Assembly: GCF_015278125.1 (NCBI RefSeq)
Contig: NZ_JADILO010000017.1
Location: 1-64,000, forward strand
DNA length: 64,000 nt
Origin: Vibrio fluminensis
GTDB taxonomy: Bacteria; Pseudomonadota; Gammaproteobacteria; Enterobacterales; Vibrionaceae
Direction: 5' to 3'
In this document: piece by piece, positions 30,962 to 38,537 of the stretch
Numbering within the stretch: position 1 is the stretch's first letter
Layout of the letters: the number at the start of each line of letters is the position of its first letter
Notes under the pieces: model-generated
What the model saw: only the letters and a program-made list of their open reading frames with translations
Databases searched by the model: none
Told to the model about the DNA's origin: nothing
Translations under genes and position numbers: made by a program

Positions 30962-31009
30962 TTCAAGCTCCCTAAGCGCGGTATTGAGCTAGATCTTAGT
31001 TTTGATATT

Positions 31010-31033
31010 AAAGCCAGTCGATAGACTGGCTTT
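31010..31033 (+). terminator. hairpin after ilvA
   Basis: AAAGCCAGTC/GACTGGCTTT, a perfect 10-bp stem with a GATA loop. The following TGTTCTATGTTT is only moderately T-rich, but this is the likely end of the ilv operon. Confidence 0.75.
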
Positions 31034-31200
31034 GTTCTATGTTTAAAATATTGTTTTTTATGAATTAATGCATTTTAAACATAATATAAATGCTAAAGTT
31101 TCATTTTTGTCATAGCATCAACCCGACTACACTGTGTGGGTAGAATTTAGAACAATTAATTTGCTGCACTATTCATTTGCTGCATCATGCGGAGATCCCT

Positions 31201-32181
31201 ATGTTTAACGCTCTAATCCTAAATCAAGAAGACAAACGCACTATCGCTTCAATCGAACAGATCGACGAAGCACAACTGCCGGAAGGTAACGTTCTAATTG
31301 AAGTTGATTACTCTTCACTAAACTACAAAGACGGTTTAGCAATCACAGGTAAAGGCAAAATCATTCGTAACTTCCCAATGGTTCCAGGTATCGACCTTGC
31401 GGGTAAAGTAGTGAGTTCTGAAGACGCTCGTTACCAAGCAGGTGACGAAGTGGTTCTAACTGGTTGGGGTGTGGGTGAAAACCACTGGGGCGGCATGGCG
31501 CAACGCGCGCGTCTAAACGCAGATTGGTTAGTACCACTACCAAAAGGCTTCGACGGCAAAAAAGCGATGATGGTGGGTACAGCAGGCTTTACTGCAATGT
31601 TATGTGTACAAGCACTACTGGATGCGGGCGTTAAACCAGAAGCTGGCGAGATCTTAGTCACTGGTGCAAGTGGCGGCGTAGGTTCAGTGGCAGTCACGCT
31701 ACTTTCTCAACTAGGCTACAAGGTGGCAGCGGTTACTGGTCGCGTAGAGCAAAACGGTCCACTGCTAGAAAAACTAGGTGCTAGCCGCATCATCGATCGC
31801 GTTGAGTTTGAAGAGCCAGCTCGTCCACTTGAAAAACAAGTTTGGGCTGGTGCCGTTGATACCGTGGGTAGCAAAGTACTGGCGAAAGTATTGGCACAAA
31901 TGGATTACAACAGCGCTGTAGCGGCATGTGGTCTAGCAGGTGGTTTCGACCTACCAACCACTGTAATGCCATTCATTCTACGTAACGTGCGCCTACAAGG
32001 TGTGGACTCAGTAAGTTGCCCAACTGAAAAACGTATCGCAGCTTGGGAAAAATTGGTTGAGCTACTGCCTGACAGCTACTTCGAGCAAGCATGTACAGAG
32101 GCAACGCTAGAAGAAGCACCAAAATACGCAGAAGACATCACTAACGGTCAAGTAACGGGTCGCGTGGTGATCAAGCTATAA
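31201..32181 (+). CDS. acuI: acrylyl-CoA reductase (NADPH), YhdH/AcuI family
   Basis: Zinc-independent medium-chain dehydrogenase/reductase that reduces toxic acryloyl-CoA to propionyl-CoA. The 326-residue protein has the YhdH family start MFNALILNQEDK and the NADPH-binding GASGGVGSVAVTLL near residue 155. No structural-zinc Cys cluster is present. The chosen ATG (31201) has GGAGA 8 nt upstream; the frame extends 24 bp further without a ribosome site. It is monocistronic with a terminator. In marine bacteria AcuI homologues also serve DMSP catabolism, but no DMSP genes are nearby. Confidence 0.88.
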   Translation: MFNALILNQEDKRTIASIEQIDEAQLPEGNVLIEVDYSSLNYKDGLAITGKGKIIRNFPMVPGIDLAGKVVSSEDARYQAGDEVVLTGWGVGENHWGGMAQRARLNADWLVPLPKGFDGKKAMMVGTAGFTAMLCVQALLDAGVKPEAGEILVTGASGGVGSVAVTLLSQLGYKVAAVTGRVEQNGPLLEKLGASRIIDRVEFEEPARPLEKQVWAGAVDTVGSKVLAKVLAQMDYNSAVAACGLAGGFDLPTTVMPFILRNVRLQGVDSVSCPTEKRIAAWEKLVELLPDSYFEQACTEATLEEAPKYAEDITNGQVTGRVVIKL

Positions 32182-32200
32182 TGCTTAGCTAAAATGATGA

Positions 32201-32226
32201 AGAGCCAGCAATGCTGGCTCTTTTTG
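32201..32226 (+). terminator. terminator after acuI
   Basis: AGAGCCAGC/GCTGGCTCT, 9-bp stem with an AAT loop and a T run after it. Confidence 0.9.
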
Positions 32227-32270
32227 TATCGCTGCAATAACTGCGGCAACGTCGACTAGAAAGTAGACAA

Positions 32271-33212
32271 TTAATCCAAACCCATATCTTCAATCCGCTT
32301 GGCAATCAAACGGCTACACTCTTCACGTAACACACCTCGAATCCACTCTTGTGCCGGAGAATGCTCACAACGTGGATGCCAAATCAGCGAGTAATCAAAG
32401 GGGGTAAAGTGAAATGGAAGTGGTTTGACGACCAAGTCATAACGCTCAGAAACCAAATAGGCTAAATCAGCCGGTACGGTAATAATCAACGGCATGGTAT
32501 CGACAATCGCCAGCGCCGCTTCTAAGTGATACGCTCTGAGTACCATTCTGCGCTGCGGTAAATCAACCAGGGCTTGCTCAATCAGCGCCTTTACCCCATC
32601 ACTAATTGCGATCATCGCATGTGGATAAGAGAGATAATCGTCAAGCGTCATCTCTTTATCGGCCAACGGGTGATGTTTAGACAGCAGACAAAATACCCCG
32701 ACTCGACCAATCACTTCACTGCGCAGAGGCTCAACTGCTCCAATCGGACGGCAGATCGCGAGATCCGCCCCTTCATAAGTCAGCTGATCAGCCAAGCGAT
32801 CATGATGCAGAGGAATAAAATTCAACGATACCAGCGGCGCTTCTTGGTACAGCCTTGGAATAGCGAACGGCAAGATAGTCTGCATCGCGTAGTCTGTAGT
32901 CGCAATGGTGAAGGTTTGCTCGCAACTGTGTGGATCGAATTCAGCCGGCGCCAACAGTTGGCGCAACGACTCAAGCGGCACACCTAATTGAGCATCAATT
33001 TCTAATGCCTTTTCCGTTGGAATCAAGTGTTGCCCTTGGCGGGTAAATAACGGGTCATTTAACAAACTTCTCAGACGCCCCAGTACTCGACTCATCGCCG
33101 ATTGACTTAAATTCAGGCGCGTCGCCGCTTTACTTACACTGCACTCTTCAATCAGTACTCGCAGCGCCACTAACAAATTTAAATCGCGGCGGTAAATCTC
33201 TTCTAATTCCAC
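32271..33212 (-). CDS. LysR-type transcriptional regulator, unknown target
   Basis: A 313-residue LTTR. The winged-helix DNA-binding domain is at residues 9-68 (SVSKAATRLNLSQSAMSRVL contains the recognition helix), followed by a linker helix and a periplasmic-binding-like effector domain of the NodD/NahR type (90-305). Start is a GTG at 33212. The upstream DNA on the same strand is unusually long and has a terminator hairpin 126 nt before the start. No divergent gene gives away a target, as tusA is more than 500 bp away, so no function is assigned. Confidence 0.9.
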   Translation of the reverse strand: MELEEIYRRDLNLLVALRVLIEECSVSKAATRLNLSQSAMSRVLGRLRSLLNDPLFTRQGQHLIPTEKALEIDAQLGVPLESLRQLLAPAEFDPHSCEQTFTIATTDYAMQTILPFAIPRLYQEAPLVSLNFIPLHHDRLADQLTYEGADLAICRPIGAVEPLRSEVIGRVGVFCLLSKHHPLADKEMTLDDYLSYPHAMIAISDGVKALIEQALVDLPQRRMVLRAYHLEAALAIVDTMPLIITVPADLAYLVSERYDLVVKPLPFHFTPFDYSLIWHPRCEHSPAQEWIRGVLREECSRLIAKRIEDMGLD

Positions 33213-33734
33213 GTATGGGTTCCAACGGCTAACAATGGCATAAGTGTACTATATCCCGAGCCCAACGTACGGGATTTGCATCGAATTTGCTCAATACAAC
33301 ACTGATTAAGAGTGAGGGTGAAAACCAAATGACAGGCAAAAAAATCCCGCCTTTCGGCGGGGAAGCCCAAGAAAACTGGGGATAGTGTCGGAATGTGTTT
33401 GGAAGATGTCTCTTTCAACATACATTGGTCGGTTTGTACTCTCTCAAGAGTTAAGCCTCTGGCGCTTCTCAGTTCAAATCCCTACAATGAGAACCGAGTT
33501 GTGACGCTAGTGGTCTTTGTCCCTTGTTGACCTGAGATAAAGTCCAAGAGTACCGAACAAAAGCTTCTCGCTATCAATTCAAGCAGGTCGGTCAAACTGG
33601 CTTTGAATTGGCGTTGAAATAATTTTGTTACCAACTTGTTAATTAAATTAAAACAAAATGATCGTTTTGCCAAGTGATTATTGAATATTTTTTCTCCACT
33701 AGTATTATCAGTCGCCTGAAAAGGCAATGAAGTG
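33213..33734. other. long intergenic region between the LysR gene and tusA
   Basis: These 522 bp hold no convincing ORF. There is a minus-strand Rho-independent terminator (33338-33362) and, further upstream on that strand, a promoter-like TTGGCA-17-TAATTT. This suggests a non-coding transcript or a long attenuated LysR leader. Two minus-strand frames here were rejected. Confidence 0.6.
33338..33362 (-). terminator. minus-strand terminator without an assigned gene
   Basis: On the minus strand CCCGCC/GGCGGG with a GAAA tetraloop is followed by ATTTTTTT. The transcript it ends must start to the right (above 33362), where only intergenic DNA and the antisense side of tusA lie. Confidence 0.8.
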
Positions 33735-33989
33735 ATGACCATGACATTCAATCCAGAACAGGCTACACATACATTGGAAGCGGAAGGACTCCGCTGCCCA
33801 GAGCCAGTAATGATGGTCAGGAAGACAATTCGAAATATGCAGGATGGCGATATACTGCTAGTCAAAGCAGACGATCCATCAACAACGCGTGATATCCCAA
33901 GCTTTTGTCGCTTTATGGATCATCAGTTGATTGGCGCTCAAACAGAAGAGCTACCGTATCAGTATCTGATTAAGAAAGGGTTAAGCTAA
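33735..33989 (+). CDS. tusA: sulfur carrier protein TusA
   Basis: Relays persulfide sulfur from IscS to the TusBCD/E-MnmA system for 2-thiouridine in tRNA, and to other acceptors. It has 84 residues with the SirA/TusA motif [12 protein letters not shown], where the Cys is the sulfur carrier, followed by [14 protein letters not shown]. Start candidates are GTG 33732, ATG 33735 and ATG 33741; I chose 33735, downstream of GAAAAGG. Conservation is weak before residue 10, so the start is uncertain by a few codons. Confidence 0.93.
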   Translation: MTMTFNPEQATHTLEAEGLRCPEPVMMVRKTIRNMQDGDILLVKADDPSTTRDIPSFCRFMDHQLIGAQTEELPYQYLIKKGLS

Positions 33990-34035
33990 GATAACGTTGC
34001 TGACATGCAACTAAAATCTTTTAAGCAGAATGGAA

Positions 34036-34060
34036 AACGGCAGCCTATCGGGCTGCCGTT
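34036..34060. terminator. convergent terminator between tusA and the small membrane protein gene
   Basis: AACGGCAGCC/GGCTGCCGTT, a 10-bp stem with a 5-nt loop. The T tract is short on the plus strand and better on the minus (TTTTCC). Confidence 0.65.
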
Positions 34061-34095
34061 ATACTCAAATAACCTCGAGGTGCTTGAGTATATTG

Positions 34096-34356
34096 TTATT
34101 CATCGTATTCGAGGGTTCGCACTTCCGATTGAAGCTTGCGGATTTGCTGTTGCATTGAACGCATCTCTTCATGCATAGGAATTATGTGCGCGACGCGAAT
34201 CCACGCCTCAACGGTCAAACCAGCGAGAATAATCGCGCCAGCAACCATAGGCAGCCACATATCCGTCAGCATCATACCTAGCAGGGTTAACACAAACCCG
34301 AAGGTGAACAGATAGCTTTGACTCTTCGGGGACATCCCCATATAACGTGTCAACAT
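34096..34356 (-). CDS. small membrane protein with a coiled-coil tail, unknown
   Basis: An 86-residue protein, not recognised. Two hydrophobic segments (about residues 14-33 and 37-55) form a helical hairpin. The C-terminal 30 residues are charged and heptad-like (MHEEMRSMQQQIRKLQSEV), a likely cytoplasmic coiled coil. The start at 34356 follows GGAGGGCAAGAGT; a frame to 34374 would start inside the ribosome site. It is a single gene convergent with tusA. It could organise or anchor a membrane complex, but nothing in the context says which. Confidence 0.75.
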   Translation of the reverse strand: MLTRYMGMSPKSQSYLFTFGFVLTLLGMMLTDMWLPMVAGAIILAGLTVEAWIRVAHIIPMHEEMRSMQQQIRKLQSEVRTLEYDE

Positions 34357-34531
34357 ACTCTTGCCCTCCACCACTAATGGTTAAGATTAAAGTAGCATGA
34401 CAAACATGACACTTATATGTCACTGGTCACGCTATACGCCGATTTTTCGTGGATTTTGAACTAACTCAACTTCCGTGACGGATTGAAAAAATACGATGAT
34501 TTCACCTATCAATGTTCATTCTGCCGACAAT

Positions 34532-34564
34532 AAAAAAGGCTCTAATCACAAGATTAGAGCCTTT
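34532..34564 (-). terminator. terminator after the oligosaccharide-binding protein gene
   Basis: Perfect 13-bp stem AAAGGCTCTAATC/GATTAGAGCCTTT with a 4-nt loop. On the minus strand it is followed by TTTATTG. Confidence 0.9.
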
Positions 34565-34580
34565 AACGTATTAGGCAAAT

Positions 34581-36254
34581 TTAGCTGCGAGGCTTAAGGT
34601 CCAACACATGCAGTAAACGCTCAGGTGTCCCTTCCCAAATCATAGGACGACCTTTTGGATTCTCTTTGGTCCACCAGCCCGTAAAGCGCTTGGTGTTGTA
34701 CTGATAGAAGTTAGGACCTGACAACACAGGCACCGTGACTTGATTCTCTGCAATGATGTTCTGAATCTTATGCGCAATCTTCAACTGCTCTTGGCTGTCT
34801 GCCGTTTTGTAGAAGCTATCTAGCAATTTATCTAACTCAGCATTTTGCCAATGGTGCATCGCAAAACGTGGCATCCCTTCAGATGCTTGCAGACGCGAGT
34901 GGTAACCACTGTCCCAATACTTGTGCGGTGTTGGACCGTGGAAATAGTTGGTGTAAGCAATATCATAATCCGCACTGATCATGCCGTTGTTGTAGATCGA
35001 GAAGTCCGGTGTGCGCGCTTTGGCATGAATACCCACCTCTGCTAACTGCTCAACGGCTAACATCACCGTATTGTTAAAATCGGTCCAACCTTGCGGTGAT
35101 TGAATCGCTAACTCAAACGGTTGACCTGATGGGGATTCGACGAAACCATCACCATTGATGTCTTTATAACCCGCTTTGGCTAACAACGCTTTGGCATTAT
35201 CTGGCGAGTAGGTCATAAATGGTTTGTACTTTTCATGCACTTCTTTATCTGACCATGTTTCAAATGCATAACCTAGACCGGACGCGAAGTCGTTCAATAC
35301 CGCATTACCATAGTTGGCAATATCGATCAGTGTTTGGCGATCCAATGCCATTGAGAAGGCACGACGGAAATCAATATCGGTCAGAACTTCATGTTTTACT
35401 TTGTCTTTCGACGCGTAGTTAAATACAAATGCTTGCGTCCCTGCAGGTGGGAACCAGTAGCCGTGATCTTTTGATACATCGAGGAAAGTCGCATCAATGT
35501 CTGGTACAAATGAACCAGCCCAATCGATGCGAGAGTTGATAAGCTCACCCAATACTTGGTCATTATGGTTCATCTGCGGAATACGCAGACAGTCGACGTC
35601 TAGCTCTGCGTTATCCCAATAATTGGGGTTACGACATTGCAGAAATAGTGTCGATGTAAATTGAGGCAGCTCTGTAAATGGACCGGTACCTACCGGATTT
35701 GGGTTCATAAACGCGGCAGGGTCTTCAACGGTATTCCATTGGTGCTCAGGTACGATTGGTACTTGGACAATTTCATAACTGATGTTGGTGTTTACTTCAT
35801 TGAGATGAAAACGCACTTTGTACGGGCCCAGTTTCTCAACCGATTTCAACTTACTGTTGATTCCGCGATCGTCAATATTTGGGTGCTTCTCAACCAAGTT
35901 AAAGGTAAAAATCACATCATCGGCATCGAACGTTTCGCCATCGGACCATTTCACACCTTCACGCAAATCAAAAGTGATGCTGAGTAGATCATTACTCATC
36001 TCATAGTTGGTCGCCAAACGGAAATTAGGCGTATTGCCTTTCAGTTCATTAAAAATGACCAAAGGTTCGAAAATAAAGTCACGAGCGGTGTGCAAACGTG
36101 AGACAGCGTAAGGGTTGAAGTTACGGATCAATGACGCATTATGGTTAGGAATAATGGTGACTTGCGACATGTTATCTACATCAGCTGCGACTGCGGTATG
36201 GGCAGACAGAGTCAATGCAGAAGCGATCACTGCAGAAAGTAGGTTTGTTTTCAT
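34581..36254 (-). CDS. SBP family 5 solute-binding protein, chitooligosaccharide-binding (CBP) paralogue
   Basis: A 557-residue periplasmic protein with a signal peptide (1-23, cleaved near AVAA-DVD) and the three-lobed SBP_bac_5 fold. It resembles Vibrio chitin oligosaccharide-binding protein CBP closely along its length: FNPYAVSRLHTARDFIFEPL near residue 46 and NPKGRPMIWEGTPERLLHVL at the end. Two tryptophans that I recall stacking chito-sugars in V. harveyi CBP appear kept, at Trp390 (GWTDFNN) and the GWW at 526-528. No permease or ATPase gene is adjacent, so it must borrow a transporter or act as a sensor ligand. A CRP-like site lies upstream. Confidence 0.8.
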   Translation of the reverse strand: MKTNLLSAVIASALTLSAHTAVAADVDNMSQVTIIPNHNASLIRNFNPYAVSRLHTARDFIFEPLVIFNELKGNTPNFRLATNYEMSNDLLSITFDLREGVKWSDGETFDADDVIFTFNLVEKHPNIDDRGINSKLKSVEKLGPYKVRFHLNEVNTNISYEIVQVPIVPEHQWNTVEDPAAFMNPNPVGTGPFTELPQFTSTLFLQCRNPNYWDNAELDVDCLRIPQMNHNDQVLGELINSRIDWAGSFVPDIDATFLDVSKDHGYWFPPAGTQAFVFNYASKDKVKHEVLTDIDFRRAFSMALDRQTLIDIANYGNAVLNDFASGLGYAFETWSDKEVHEKYKPFMTYSPDNAKALLAKAGYKDINGDGFVESPSGQPFELAIQSPQGWTDFNNTVMLAVEQLAEVGIHAKARTPDFSIYNNGMISADYDIAYTNYFHGPTPHKYWDSGYHSRLQASEGMPRFAMHHWQNAELDKLLDSFYKTADSQEQLKIAHKIQNIIAENQVTVPVLSGPNFYQYNTKRFTGWWTKENPKGRPMIWEGTPERLLHVLDLKPRS

Positions 36255-36313
36255 GACGTTACCTTAACTATGGACATGAACACAAAATAACCAGTTAACT
36301 ACTAGGCTTCAAC

Positions 36314-36329
36314 GGTGATAAAAATCACA
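36314..36329 (-). promoter_or_regulatory. CRP-like binding site
   Basis: The minus strand reads TGTGATTTTTATCACC, one mismatch from the TGTGA-N6-TCACA consensus, 60-75 bp before the start codon of the solute-binding protein. This is a normal activator position for a sugar-uptake gene. Confidence 0.7.
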
Positions 36330-36500
36330 TAAAAACAGTTAGTTACTCTATTGTTAACAACAGAGGTAAGTTTGATGATGCAGTAACGTAGCTTTGCCAC
36401 AGCAGACCACAACAACCTCGATATGAGTCGAAAATAAACCGACCAATTGTTGGAAAATTACCACAAGTAAGGTGTCTTTAAGCGCATTTGATTAGAAATG

Positions 36501-36539
36501 AAAAATGCGAGTCGATTAAAAATTTCGCTCAACTCGCAT
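36501..36539 (-). terminator. terminator after mneA
   Basis: On the minus strand ATGCGAGT pairs with ACTCGCAT across a 19-nt AT-rich loop and is followed by TTTTTCATTTC. Confidence 0.65.
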
Positions 36540-36555
36540 CATCCGTTGCTACCGA

Positions 36556-37110
36556 CTAGAAAAACGCGGCAACGATCGCCAACCCTAAGAACAACAAGGC
36601 CGATATTTTACGAATAAGCGCCAAGGGTAATTTATCCGCCGACATCTTACCCATCAAAACCACGGGTACATTGGCGACCATCATGCCTAACGTGGTGCCA
36701 ATAATCACCATTAGCAGTGCATCGGCATACTGCGCACCTAAAATCGAGGTGGCTATTTGAGTTTTATCGCCAATTTCAGCGACAAAGAAAGCCACAAAAC
36801 TGGTGACAAAGGCACTTTTCCCACAGTGGGTTTGCTCTTCGTCGAGTTTATCTGGAATCAAAACCCAACCAGCCATCAATAAGAAACTGATGGTCACGAC
36901 CCAACGTAGAATATCTGGTGAAAGGTAATCGGCAACCAACACACCAAGCCAAGCGGCTAGGGCATGATTTGCCAAGGTCGCAAATAAAATCGCGAGGATG
37001 ATTGGAATCGGTTTACGATAACGACTAGCGAGAACCAGCGACAATAGCTGGGTCTTGTCGCCGATCTCAGCGATCGCAACCGTAGTTAAAGATAGTGCTA
37101 ATACACTCAC
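36556..37110 (-). CDS. mneA: UPF0016 (TMEM165/GDT1) manganese exporter MneA
   Basis: Inner-membrane cation exporter. The 184-residue protein has six predicted helices as two inverted repeats, each with the family signature: EIGDKTQLLS (near residue 15) and EIGDKTQIAT (near residue 112). The acidic residues bind the ion. The V. cholerae homologue beside glyQ exports Mn2+, and the upstream manganese riboswitch supports the same role here. The start codon is GTG (37110), preceded by a weak GAG and overlapping a 4-codon frame (ATG at 37121, stop TGA at 37109-37107). Confidence 0.9.
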   Translation of the reverse strand: MSVLALSLTTVAIAEIGDKTQLLSLVLASRYRKPIPIILAILFATLANHALAAWLGVLVADYLSPDILRWVVTISFLLMAGWVLIPDKLDEEQTHCGKSAFVTSFVAFFVAEIGDKTQIATSILGAQYADALLMVIIGTTLGMMVANVPVVLMGKMSADKLPLALIRKISALLFLGLAIVAAFF

Positions 37111-37152
37111 AACATGCTCATTGCGAGGCGGGGATTATAATTTTTATAACCA

Positions 37153-37196
37153 TAGACAAACCTCATGCCCCACCCCGGTTCATGATGATTTGTCTA
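37153..37196 (-). promoter_or_regulatory. candidate expression-platform hairpin of the Mn riboswitch
   Basis: TAGACAAA (complement of 37189-37196) can pair with TTTGTCTA (complement of 37153-37160). The first arm shares five bases with the 3' strand of aptamer P1, so the two pairings are mutually exclusive, as expected of a switch. No terminator U-tract follows, so control may be translational or Rho-dependent. Confidence 0.55.
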
Positions 37197-37317
37197 AGGT
37201 CTTGCTAAACTTGCCAAGGGTGGCAAGTCTTGGACGCCATGGTGATTTTGCACCAATTATGTTGACGAACAAACTCATTCACCAAGCTGTGAATTGAGTA
37301 AGCTACTCCCCAAAGAC
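37192..37317 (-). ncRNA. yybP-ykoY manganese riboswitch aptamer
   Basis: On the minus strand the leader begins GTCTTTGGGGAGTAGC and ends TTTAGCAAGACCTTAGAC. GGGGAGTAGC and TTTAGCAAGACC are the conserved L1 and L3 sequences of this riboswitch class; I recall the same strings in the Lactococcus lactis structure. P1 forms between GTCTTTGG and CCTTAGAC, with two mismatches. A hairpin ACTTGCCA/TTGGCAAGT stands directly before the TTAGCAAGACC, as in the known fold. The 5' end coincides with the predicted start site of a good promoter. High Mn2+ should turn mneA on. Confidence 0.9.
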
Positions 37318-37323
37318 GGCGCG

Positions 37324-37352
37324 ATTTTAATCATATTACCTCGGCATCTCAA
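37324..37352 (-). promoter_or_regulatory. mneA promoter
   Basis: The minus strand has -35 TTGAGA (complement of 37347-37352), a 17-nt spacer and -10 TAAAAT (complement of 37324-37329). The start site falls near 37317, exactly at the aptamer 5' end. Confidence 0.8.
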
Positions 37353-37605
37353 GCCCGCTTTTGTAAGCAAAAATCACCTTAAAGGTTCAATTTCTCGCAT
37401 TGATAGCCAAATATGCCAATAAATGGGCAAACTTAGCGGTTCTGGCTATGAAATAAGCAAGATTAGCTCTACTCCCTCGCACAATATCTGGGTATACTTG
37501 ATTGTTATTTTATTCAACCGTCATTACTCCCAAACGTCAGAGCTGAGGTATCAAGCCTCGCCAAAGATGCCATGCGAGTAATTAGAGAATCGCGCGAACC
37601 GACTT
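37353..37605. other. upstream region of glyQ
   Basis: About 250 bp with no recognised gene. It should contain the glyQS promoter; none is certain. There is no T-box, as expected outside Firmicutes. Confidence 0.4.
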
Positions 37606-38523
37606 ATGCAAAAATACGATATCAAAACCTTCCAGGGAATGATCCTCGCGCTGCAGGATTATTGGGCTCAAAATGGTTGCACCATTGTTCAACCGCTAGA
37701 TATGGAAGTGGGTGCGGGTACCTCTCACCCAATGACCTGTCTACGAGCGCTTGGCCCAGAGCCAATGTCTACAGCTTACGTACAACCTTCTCGTCGTCCA
37801 ACTGATGGTCGTTACGGTGAAAACCCTAACCGTCTACAGCACTACTACCAATTCCAAGTAGCGCTAAAACCATCACCAGACAATATCCAAGAGTTGTACC
37901 TAGGTTCTCTAGAAGTACTTGGTATTGACCCACTAGTACACGACATTCGTTTCGTGGAAGACAACTGGGAAAACCCAACACTAGGCGCATGGGGTCTAGG
38001 CTGGGAAGTATGGCTAAACGGTATGGAAGTAACTCAGTTTACTTACTTCCAACAAGTTGGCGGTCTTGAATGTAAACCAGTTACGGGCGAAATCACTTAC
38101 GGTATCGAGCGTCTAGCAATGTACATCCAAGAAGTAGACTCTGTTTACGATCTAACTTGGAACATTGCGCCAGATGGCAGCAAGGTTACTTACGGTGATA
38201 TCTTCCACCAAAACGAAGTTGAGCAATCAACTTACAACTTTGAACACGCTGACGTTGATTTCCTATTCGGTTTCTTCGAACAGTGTGAGAAAGAGTGTCA
38301 AAACCTACTTGCACTTGAAACACCGCTTCCGCTACCTGCGTACGAGCGCATTCTAAAAGCAGCACACGCGTTTAACCTACTGGATGCTCGCAAAGCAATC
38401 TCAGTAACTGAGCGTCAACGCTACATCCTGCGCATCCGTAACCTGACTAAGTCAGTAGCAGAAGCATACTACGCATCGCGTGAAGCACTAGGCTTCCCAA
38501 TGTGTAAAAAAGAACAAGCGTAA
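37606..38523 (+). CDS. glyQ: glycyl-tRNA synthetase alpha subunit
   Basis: Catalytic subunit of the alpha2beta2 bacterial GlyRS (class II). The 305-residue protein starts with [20 protein letters not shown] and has the conserved [20 protein letters not shown] near residue 35 and [21 protein letters not shown] near residue 165, which contains motif 3. No strong Shine-Dalgarno precedes the ATG. It is followed by glyS after 14 bp. The CTA/GAA-rich codon use of glyQS suggests high expression. Confidence 0.97.
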   Translation: MQKYDIKTFQGMILALQDYWAQNGCTIVQPLDMEVGAGTSHPMTCLRALGPEPMSTAYVQPSRRPTDGRYGENPNRLQHYYQFQVALKPSPDNIQELYLGSLEVLGIDPLVHDIRFVEDNWENPTLGAWGLGWEVWLNGMEVTQFTYFQQVGGLECKPVTGEITYGIERLAMYIQEVDSVYDLTWNIAPDGSKVTYGDIFHQNEVEQSTYNFEHADVDFLFGFFEQCEKECQNLLALETPLPLPAYERILKAAHAFNLLDARKAISVTERQRYILRIRNLTKSVAEAYYASREALGFPMCKKEQA

Positions 38524-38537
38524 GGGGTAGAGTGAAT

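Larger units (their letters stand above)
36255..36555. promoter_or_regulatory. upstream region of the oligosaccharide-binding protein gene
   Basis: The 301-bp gap has a CRP-like site, a TTGTTAACAA palindrome (36351-36360) and the terminator of the leftward mneA gene. No ORF was seen. AAGGTAACGTC directly before 36254 is the ribosome site. Confidence 0.6.

Noticed and set aside
33203..33421. 72-codon minus-strand frame upstream of the LysR gene
   Set aside because: It runs straight through the strong terminator at 33338-33362 and has no ribosome site.
33482..33865. 127-codon minus-strand frame between LysR gene and tusA
   Set aside because: Its first half is antisense tusA; the rest has no protein-like character. 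The region is better explained by a non-coding transcript.
37572..37805. 77-codon frame overlapping the glyQ start
   Set aside because: Out-of-frame reading of the conserved glyQ 5' end; no independent evidence.
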